Translations under genes and position numbers: made by a program
The notes under the pieces: model-generated
Databases searched by the model: none
The model's input: the letters and a program-made list of their open reading frames with translations, nothing else
Told to the model about the DNA's origin: nothing
Source: Kitasatospora herbaricolor
Lineage (GTDB): Bacteria > Actinomycetota > Actinomycetes > Streptomycetales > Streptomycetaceae
Reading direction: 5' to 3'
Assembly: GCF_030813695.1 (NCBI RefSeq)
Contig: NZ_JAUSVA010000002.1
Location: 2,480,001 to 2,544,000, forward strand
DNA length: 64,000 nucleotides
Shown: one piece after another, positions 57,429 to 64,000 of the stretch
Layout of the letters: every line of letters starts with the position of its first letter
Numbering within the stretch: the stretch's first letter is position 1

Positions 57429-58271
57429 TCACAGGCTACGAGCTGGTGCAATCGATTGCACATCCTCCACGGCCGACGTCCCGGCCCGACCCCCCTCGTG
57501 CCGCATCCCCCAGGACCCGATCCCCGGCGCCGGGGCGATCCCGGCCGCCTCGGCCAGCAGGGCGGCGGCCCGCCGCCCGGCCCGCACGGCGTGGTCCGCG
57601 GCGCTGGGCACGCAGCGGCCGAGCTTCGGGGCGTAGGCCGTCATCACGACGCCCGCGTGGTCGCTGTCCACCTCGTCCAGGGTGACCGGCCAGCCCCGGG
57701 CGACCAGGGCGGCGTGCAGCTCGCGCGAGCGCCCGGCGTCCACCACCTGGTCGGCGGTGCCGTGCAGCAGCCGGACCGGTACCGGGGCCGGCCAGTCGGC
57801 CCGGCCGCTGCCGAGGTCCTCGATCGGCGCGGTACCGGTGATCGGCGCGGCGGTGCCGTACGCGCCGGCGATGCCCACCACGGCCGTGGGCCGCCGGCCG
57901 TCGAGGGCGGCGGGGTCGAGGGCGGCGGCCACCGCGGCCTTGGCACCCATCGACCAGCCGGCCAGCACGAAGGTCCGGATGTCCCCGCCGAAGTCCGCGG
58001 CGTTGCGGCGGGCGAAGTCCTCCGACTCCCGCAGGTGCGCCCGGCCGCCGTCGGGAGCGTCCGAGCGCCAGTCCGGGACCAGCACGACCAGGCCCAGCCC
58101 CGCGGCCGCCCGGGCGAGCGGCGCGAGGACGTCCCGCTCGTCGGACCCCCGGCCGTGCCAGAGCAGCACCACCGGCGCGGGCCCCGGCGCGACGGCCGGG
58201 CGGTACACGTCCAGTTGCTGGCCGCTCCCGCCGTAGCGCAGCCCGGTCCTCACATCGATGTCCGTGGTCAC
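57429..58271 (-). CDS. Alpha/beta-hydrolase (dienelactone hydrolase-like)
   Basis: 280-residue serine hydrolase. The oxyanion region is VVLLWHGRGSDERDV, the nucleophile elbow is LAGWSMGAKAAVA, the acid is probably in LLHGTADQVVDAG and the histidine in VDSDHAGVVM. No signal peptide is seen, so it is cytosolic. GTG 58271 (VTTDIDVRTG) has GGGGGCGG upstream and is preferred over a GTG at 58298. Its last codons (VQSIA) are encoded by the LacI operator, so the 3' end of this gene doubles as the control region of the next gene on the same strand. Confidence 0.75.
   Translation of the reverse strand: MTTDIDVRTGLRYGGSGQQLDVYRPAVAPGPAPVVLLWHGRGSDERDVLAPLARAAAGLGLVVLVPDWRSDAPDGGRAHLRESEDFARRNAADFGGDIRTFVLAGWSMGAKAAVAAALDPAALDGRRPTAVVGIAGAYGTAAPITGTAPIEDLGSGRADWPAPVPVRLLHGTADQVVDAGRSRELHAALVARGWPVTLDEVDSDHAGVVMTAYAPKLGRCVPSAADHAVRAGRRAAALLAEAAGIAPAPGIGSWGMRHEGGRAGTSAVEDVQSIAPARSL
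57446..57461. promoter_or_regulatory. LacI-family operator 2 (autoregulation site)
   Basis: Perfect 16-bp palindrome GTGCAATCGATTGCAC inside the 3' end of the hydrolase coding region, about 94 nt upstream of the lacI-type start. Its 12-bp core is identical to operator 1. Confidence 0.8.
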
Positions 58272-58420
58272 GGCACCGCCCCCGTTCGTCCTCGTCACCG
58301 GCGCGCTGCGCGCCCGGGGCGCACCCCACGCCCCCGGTGCAGCACGCTACCCGCCGGTGTGCGGCCCGCCGGGCGGGGGGCCGTCCAGCGGCCCGGGGGC
58401 CTTCGGGCGCCGCGCCGCGA

Positions 58421-59236
58421 CTAGCGGGTGGTCGCCCGGCGGTAGGCCAGGGTCGCGGCGGCCAGCGAGACCAGGCCGACGCCCGCGCAGACCGCGAGGT
58501 CCCCGGCCACCGCCGCCCAGTCCGGGCTCGCGCTGAAGGTCCGGGCGAAGGCCTCCACCCCGTACGTCGAGGGCAGCAGGTCACGCAGCCAGAGCACCGG
58601 CTGCGGCAGGCGCTCCACCGGCAGCACGCCGAGCAGCAGCGCGGCCGACATGCCGAGCTGGCCGAGCAGGGTGGCGATCTCCTGGCGCGGCGCGAGCAGC
58701 CCGCAGACCGCGCCGAGGCCGGACAGCGCCGCCCCGGCCAGCGGCACCACCAGCAGCAGCACCCAGAGGTGGCCCGCCGGCAGGGCGAACATCCAGGCCC
58801 CCACGCCGGCGGTGACCAGCGCACCCGGCAGCGTGAACGAGGCGTACGCGGCGGCGGCGCCGAGCACCACCGAGGCGGCCGGCACCGGCAGCGTCGCGTA
58901 GTGGTCCAGCCCGCCGGTGGCCCGCAGCCGTCCGAAGTACTGGGAGAGCAGGTTGAGTGCGACGAAGGCGACCACCAGCACGCTGGAGCCGGCCACCACG
59001 GTGTGCGCGGCGGCGTTGTCCCCGGGGTCGACGACGCCGCGCATCATCACCAGGATGCCGAGCGACTGGAAGGTCGCGACGAAGAGCAGCGGGATCCGCG
59101 CCACCTTGGCCCGGGCCAGCTGGGCCCGGTAGACGGCGGCCAGCGCGGGCAGCAGCCGGGCGGCGGGCGCCAGCGGGGCCGGCGCGGCGGGCGGCGGGCC
59201 GGCGGTGGTCTGCGGCGGGGCGGACAGCAGGGTCAC
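58421..59236 (-). CDS. ABC-2-type transporter permease
   Basis: 271-residue permease with about six TM segments. It has a Pro/Ala-rich cytosolic start, then IPLLFVATFQSLGILVMMRG, SSVLVVAFVALNLLSQYFG, LPGALVTAGVGAWMFALP, LWVLLLVVPLAGAALSGLGA and a C-terminal segment. The GTG start overlaps the ATPase stop by 4 nt, so the two form one transporter. Typical of drug, polymer or lipid exporters of the DrrB/NodJ group; the substrate is unknown. Confidence 0.85.
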   Translation of the reverse strand: MTLLSAPPQTTAGPPPAAPAPLAPAARLLPALAAVYRAQLARAKVARIPLLFVATFQSLGILVMMRGVVDPGDNAAAHTVVAGSSVLVVAFVALNLLSQYFGRLRATGGLDHYATLPVPAASVVLGAAAAYASFTLPGALVTAGVGAWMFALPAGHLWVLLLVVPLAGAALSGLGAVCGLLAPRQEIATLLGQLGMSAALLLGVLPVERLPQPVLWLRDLLPSTYGVEAFARTFSASPDWAAVAGDLAVCAGVGLVSLAAATLAYRRATTR

Positions 59237-60264
59237 TTGGCCAGGCCTCCGTGACGGCCGCCCAGCTTGAGGTACGCGTCCTCAAGGCTCGGGGTGGCCA
59301 GGGTGAAGTCGTCCAGGGCGGCGAAGGCCGGGCCGGTGGTGACGGCGGCGACCAGTTCGCGGGCCTGCTCGGGGCTGGTGCGCACGGTCCAGCGCCGGCC
59401 GGTGCGCTCGGCCCGTTCGGCCAGCCGGGCGACGGCCGGCACCTCCAGCGGCGCCTCGGTGCGCCAGACCAGGTCCAGCCGGACGTCGCCGTCGACCAGG
59501 GCCTTGAGACCGCCGGGCGTGTCGCAGGCGATCACCCGGCCCTCGTCCACCACCGCGACGCGGTCGAGCACGGTCTCCGCCTCGATCACGTTGTGGGTGA
59601 CCAGCAGGACGGTGACGCCGTGCTCGGCCCGCCGGCGGTCCACCGCGGACCAGACGGCGCGCCGGGCCACCGGGTCCATGCCGGTGGTCGGCTCGTCCAG
59701 CACGAGCAGCGGACGCTCCCCGACCAGGGCCGCGGCGAAGCAGGCCAGCCGGCGCTGGCCGCCCGAGAGCTTGGCGAGCGGCCGGCCTGCGATGCCCTCC
59801 AGGCCCAGTTCGGTGAGCACGTCGGCCGCCTGGGAGCGTGCCTGCGAGCGGCTGAGACCGCGCAGCCGGCCGGTGGTCTCGGCGGCCAGCGAGACGGTCA
59901 GCTCGTCGAGCGCGCTGGACTCCTGGCCGAGGTAGGCGAGCAGCCGGGCGGCCCGTTCGGGGTGGCGCACCACGTCGTGGCCGAGGATCTCGACGCTGCC
60001 GCTGTCCGGGCGCAGCAGCCCGGTGAGCTGGCGGACCAGGGTGGACTTGCCGGCGCCGTTCGGCCCGAGCAGTCCGAAGACCTCGCCCTGGCGGACGTCC
60101 AGGCTGATGCCGTCGTTGGCGCGGATCGCTCCGGCGCCCCGGCCGGCGGGGTACGTCTTCACCAGGTCGCGCACGGCACAGCACTGCCCGGCACGCCTTC
60201 CCGGCGTACCGGCGGCCTCGCCCTGGGGCGCGGCGCGTGGTGCCCGCCGGTCGGTCTCGCTCAC
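59233..60264 (-). CDS. ABC transporter ATP-binding protein
   Basis: 343-residue ATPase of an ABC-2 exporter (DrrA-like). It has Walker A LLGPNGAGKSTLVRQL, Q-loop LGQESSALDELTV, signature LSGGQRRLACFAAAL, Walker B LLVLDEPTTGMDP and H-loop VLLVTHNVIEAE. The ~90-residue C-terminal extension (LVWRTEAPLEVPAVARLAER) is the regulatory domain seen in DrrA-type proteins. GTG start. It overlaps the permease gene; a 168-nt repeat-rich gap separates it from the NYN gene upstream. Confidence 0.93.
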   Translation of the reverse strand: MSETDRRAPRAAPQGEAAGTPGRRAGQCCAVRDLVKTYPAGRGAGAIRANDGISLDVRQGEVFGLLGPNGAGKSTLVRQLTGLLRPDSGSVEILGHDVVRHPERAARLLAYLGQESSALDELTVSLAAETTGRLRGLSRSQARSQAADVLTELGLEGIAGRPLAKLSGGQRRLACFAAALVGERPLLVLDEPTTGMDPVARRAVWSAVDRRRAEHGVTVLLVTHNVIEAETVLDRVAVVDEGRVIACDTPGGLKALVDGDVRLDLVWRTEAPLEVPAVARLAERAERTGRRWTVRTSPEQARELVAAVTTGPAFAALDDFTLATPSLEDAYLKLGGRHGGLAK

Positions 60265-60432
60265 GAGCGAAGACTCTACGCGCTGGGGGGCCAGAACCGG
60301 ACAAGGGGGCCCGATCCGGCGGAGGCCGGGCGGGCGCGCCGGGGCAGCTGCGGGCCAGCTGCGAGGCAGCGCCAGGGCAACTGCGGGGCGAGGGCTGCGC
60401 AGGCCGGCCGGGTGCCGGCGGGCCCGGCGGGA

Positions 60433-61725
60433 TCAGTCGTCGACGACGATCAGGTCCCCGCCGGGGACCCGGGTGGCGAGCTCCTTCCAGAAGCCGGCCC
60501 GGATCGCGTACCGGTCGTGCTCGTCGATCTGGTCGTCCTTGTGGGCCAGCAGGCCGAAGCGGGCGGCGTAGCGGAGCAGCTCGCCGTCCACCCGGTGCGG
60601 GATGCGCGGGTAGTCGGGCCACAGGACGGTGAGCCGTTCGGCGTCGCCGAGGCGTTCCGTCCAGCGGCGGGCGAAGACCTGGCCGACCTCGTGGGCATCG
60701 CCGCCGATGGTGGTGATGTCCTCCTCGCGGTCGGCCCAGCGCTGCTCGGCGGTGGTCAGCTGGGCGAGGGTGGGCAGGGCGTCGCCGGGGGTGGCGCTGT
60801 CCCCGCCGGGGCGGTCGACCCAGCCCCGGTCGGAGGACCAGCGCAGCACCGGGCCGCCGTGCGGCTGGGCGGGCGTGGTGGCGGGCGAGGCGGCGGCGGG
60901 CGCCCGGCCCGCCAGGTCCTTGGGGGTGGGGACGACCCTGAGGCCGTTCACTGCCATCGCCTGCCCGGCGACGGCCGGCCCGGGGATGCCGGGGCCCGCC
61001 GGCCGCCGGCCCGCCGGCCCGGAGCCGGCCAGGCCCGGGCCCGCCATCGCGGCGGCCGGCCGCGGGCGGGCCGGCTCGGGCGGCGCGGCGGCCGGCGGCC
61101 GGACGGCAGCGGGCGGCGCGGCGAGGATCTTGGCGATCTCCGGCCGGGGCCCGGGGGCGGGGAAGGCGGGCACCGTCTCCCGGGGGCTGACCCAGCGTTC
61201 GATCCATTCGCGGTCCAGCACCCGCCGCTCGTCGGCCTCGCCGACCAGGTCCTCGGACTGGTTGAAGTCCCCGTCGGCGGCCTGCAGCGCCCAGAGGTGC
61301 ACCACCACGCCGTGCTCCTTGGCGGACATCATGCCCGGCAGCAGGTCGCCGTCGCCGGTGATCAGCACGACGTCGGCGCAGGCCCGGTTGCGGGCAAGTT
61401 CGGAGAGTTCGGCGTGCATCGCGGCGTCCACGCCCTTCTGCACCCAGCGGCCCTCGGCCCGGGTCAGCGCCCCCAGCCGGACGGTGACCCTGGGCAGCAC
61501 CCGAAGCCGGCGGTGCTCGGGCATCGGGCGGCGGTCGGGGGCGGCGTCGAACCAGTAGATGCGCAGCAGCGGCAGCCCGGTCTCCTCCTCGGCGCGTTCG
61601 CGCAGCGCGGCGATCAGGGCGGTGTGGTCCACCGTCACCCGCGAGCGGGACGGGTCCCCGGCGAGCAGGCTGGCGGCGGCGCCCAGCAGGTATCCGGCAT
61701 CCACCAGGACGACACAGCGGTCCAC
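60433..61725 (-). CDS. NYN-domain (PIN-like) protein
   Basis: 430 residues. The N-terminal ~180 form a NYN/LabA-like PIN-fold domain with the acidic metal-binding residues in context: CVVLVDAGYLLGAAASLL, EGRWVQKGVDAAMHAELSEL, and ADVVLITGDGDLLPGMMSAK. A long Pro/Ala-rich linker (about 205-330) leads to a C-terminal helical domain (GQVFARRWTERLGDAERLTV; RVDGELLRYAARFGLLAHKD). NYN proteins are generally RNases; the target here is unknown. GTG 61725 has AAGAGGTG upstream. Confidence 0.75.
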   Translation of the reverse strand: MDRCVVLVDAGYLLGAAASLLAGDPSRSRVTVDHTALIAALRERAEEETGLPLLRIYWFDAAPDRRPMPEHRRLRVLPRVTVRLGALTRAEGRWVQKGVDAAMHAELSELARNRACADVVLITGDGDLLPGMMSAKEHGVVVHLWALQAADGDFNQSEDLVGEADERRVLDREWIERWVSPRETVPAFPAPGPRPEIAKILAAPPAAVRPPAAAPPEPARPRPAAAMAGPGLAGSGPAGRRPAGPGIPGPAVAGQAMAVNGLRVVPTPKDLAGRAPAAASPATTPAQPHGGPVLRWSSDRGWVDRPGGDSATPGDALPTLAQLTTAEQRWADREEDITTIGGDAHEVGQVFARRWTERLGDAERLTVLWPDYPRIPHRVDGELLRYAARFGLLAHKDDQIDEHDRYAIRAGFWKELATRVPGGDLIVVDD

Positions 61726-62011
61726 GTCCGCACCTCTTTCCGGTCGGCCCCGGGTACGGCGCCGCCGGGCCGGCAGCACCTGGCGGGCGCGGTCCGCCCA
61801 GCGCTCGGGCGGCGGGCCCGGCGCGCGGCGTAGGGAGCAGTCTGCCCGACCGGCCCGGCCCGGATACCCCGAACCACGCCGATCGCCCGACCGGCCGCCT
61901 CCCTGCCCGCCCGATCGTTGGGGACTCCTTTACCCAGGCTTCGGACGGTGAACCTCCGCCGTCCACGGGCCGCCCCGCCCGCCCGCGCTCCGCGGCCCGG
62001 CACGGCGCACG
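61726..62011. other. Intergenic region upstream of the NYN gene
   Basis: No gene is visible. It should hold the NYN-gene promoter on the - strand, but no clear boxes were assigned; the text is GC-rich with one slightly AT-richer spot near 61918-61940. Confidence 0.4.
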
Positions 62012-62031
62012 GCTCCGGCGCACGCCGGAGC
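62012..62031 (-). terminator. Short hairpin after the small conserved gene
   Basis: 8-bp stem GCTCCGGC/GCCGGAGC with a GCAC loop, 3 nt after the stop codon of the gene at 62035-62436. Confidence 0.55.
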
Positions 62032-62034
62032 GTC

Positions 62035-62436
62035 TCAGCGTCCCCGCAGGTAGCCGCCCCCGGCGCCGTCCACGTGCACGATGTGCACCCCGACGCGTAC
62101 GACCTGGCAGTCCCCCGCCCGCCAGGAGCCCGCCGGCCCGGCGCTGTCCGGCAGCGGGGTCCAGACCTCGCGGAAGGTGCTGCCGTCCGGGTTGGTCCCG
62201 GTCTCCACCAGGTCGGCGCCGTCCCGCCGCAGCACCCCTTGGTCGTGTCCGGGCTCCCCCACCTGGTGGTGGAAGGTGACCAGCCCGCCGTCGTACGAGG
62301 TGACCCCGGCGAACCCCCGGCTGTCGGCGTAGTACTCCCCCGCCTGCAGCCAGACGACGTGCTCCCGCTCGACCAGCGGCCCGCCGTCGCGGCTGATGCC
62401 CCGGCGCAGCCAGGCGCCGTGCTCGGGGGGTCTCAT
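62035..62436 (-). CDS. Conserved small protein, unknown function
   Basis: 133-residue soluble protein with no signal or TM helix. It is predicted beta-rich with many Trp, Tyr and Gly (VVWLQAGEYYADSRGFAG; GGLVTFHHQVG; FREVWTPLPD; CQVVRVGVHIVHVDGAGGGY), which suggests a small barrel like lipocalin/HRI-type folds. I recognise no named family with confidence. ATG 62436 has GGAGGACGGGAG upstream. It is isolated, between the NYN gene and asd on the same strand. Confidence 0.65.
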   Translation of the reverse strand: MRPPEHGAWLRRGISRDGGPLVEREHVVWLQAGEYYADSRGFAGVTSYDGGLVTFHHQVGEPGHDQGVLRRDGADLVETGTNPDGSTFREVWTPLPDSAGPAGSWRAGDCQVVRVGVHIVHVDGAGGGYLRGR

Positions 62437-62586
62437 GGGCTCTCCCGTCCTCCGCCGTCCACTCGTGTCCCCTCCCGGCTGCCGGACCCGGCCGCCCGGG
62501 CCGGTGGCGCCACCCCAGTGAGGCACGGGCGGCGCCCGCCGGCCACCGGACGCCCGACCGGGACGACCGGCACAGCCGCGGGAACG

Positions 62587-62623
62587 ACCGCGCCCGCCCC
62601 GGGACGACCGGGACGGGCGCGGT
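62587..62623 (-). terminator. Terminator after asd
   Basis: 10-bp perfect stem (62587-62596 with 62614-62623), 17-nt loop, 15 nt beyond the asd stop. Confidence 0.55.
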
Positions 62624-62638
62624 GGTTCGCGGCGGGGC

Positions 62639-63697
<1,059 letters not shown>

Positions 63698-63780
63698 TCA
63701 CAGCCGCACTCCGCCCATCATGCCTTGAACCCCGGCCGGGGCCGCCAGGTATTCCAAGGTGTGAACGGCGGGCGGTGTCC

Positions 63781-64000
63781 TCACCGGGTCAGGCGGTCCG
63801 TTCCGGCCAGTGCGACGGCGGTCTCCACCGGGCCTGCGGGCAGCAGCGGGAGCCGGACGTCCGGGGTGGGGATCCGGCCCTGGGCGTGCAGCACGGCCTT
63901 GACCACCGTCGGGTTGGGGCCGGCGAAGGCCGCCTTGGCGAGGGCCGCGAGCTGGTGGCCGAGGTCACGGGCCCGGGCCGCCTCGCCGGCCTGCCAGGCG
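63781..64000 (-). CDS. dapA: 4-hydroxy-tetrahydrodipicolinate synthase-like protein, 3' end only
   Basis: The last 73 codons of a gene that enters from the right window edge. The translated end (ARDLGHQLAALAKAAFAGPN, then PTVVKAVLHAQGRIPTPDVR and LPLLPAGPVETAVAL) matches the C-terminal helical region of DapA-family aldolases. The Schiff-base lysine and other active-site residues lie outside the window, so a non-lysine member of the family is possible, but the neighbouring asd supports DapA. Stop TGA at 63783-63781. Confidence 0.7.
   Translation of the reverse strand, partial: AWQAGEAARARDLGHQLAALAKAAFAGPNPTVVKAVLHAQGRIPTPDVRLPLLPAGPVETAVALAGTDRLTR

Overview
The window is very GC-rich throughout (my estimate is well above 70 %), with short intergenic gaps, many GTG starts, 4-nt ATGA/GTGA gene overlaps and a gene content typical of Streptomycetaceae (Streptomyces or Kitasatospora). 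Indicators are a DUF5753 XRE regulator, a TrpM-like small protein in the trp cluster, a PriA-type HisA without a TrpF, a RidA gene inside the his operon, and a contractile-injection-system (CIS) cluster followed by LuxR-type regulators. No rRNA, tRNA or CRISPR was seen.

Layout. (1) 1-5953, + strand: the 3' end of a CIS (phage-tail-like) operon, encoding a LysM tube-associated protein, VgrG-like spike, PAAR tip, gp25, gpJ-like baseplate protein and gpI-like tail protein. It closes with a perfect 21-bp terminator (5969-6018). (2) 6118-12247: on the - strand an Ig-like/TM/peptidoglycan-binding-like membrane protein and a giant LAL regulator, then a divergent LuxR-type regulator, with a perfect 16-bp palindrome between the two regulators. 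(3) 12519-22733: a Tat-exported 5'-nucleotidase, an intact IS30-family element sitting inside that gene's terminator hairpin, a phosphotransferase, a lipoprotein, an MFS exporter with a divergent ArsR-type regulator, an aldehyde dehydrogenase and an orphan XRE regulator. (4) 23307-29388: gltBD (GOGAT), with a GlnR-like box upstream.

(5) 30031-42348, all - strand: VIT-type transporter, lgt, a DsbA-like thioredoxin and MauE partner, then trpA, trpB, trpM, trpC, three small membrane proteins, a Uma2-like protein, trpE and hisI. trpD, trpG and trpF are not here. (6) 42408-44786: a SLOG-like protein, a septum-formation-like membrane protein, a TIGR03085-type protein and a decayed DUF1877-like fragment. 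(7) 44737-50513, - strand: hisD-hisC-hisB-small TM protein-hisH-priA-ridA-hisF. Four junctions overlap by 4 nt: hisD/hisC, hisB/small TM protein, priA/ridA and ridA/hisF. Together with hisI and the trp genes this gives most of histidine and tryptophan synthesis, linked by the dual-function PriA.

(8) 50609-64000: a membrane protein with repeat-like region, a LON-domain protein, a YbaK-type deacylase, a LacI-controlled oxidoreductase unit (two matching 16-bp operators, one inside the 3' end of a hydrolase gene), an ABC-2 transporter pair, a NYN-domain nuclease-like protein, a small conserved protein, asd and the 3' end of a dapA-like gene cut by the window edge.

The most unusual material is the CIS end with its neighbouring membrane protein, which is a structural candidate for docking the particle at the membrane and wall; the IS30 insertion whose empty site can be rebuilt exactly; and several untested operator-like palindromes.
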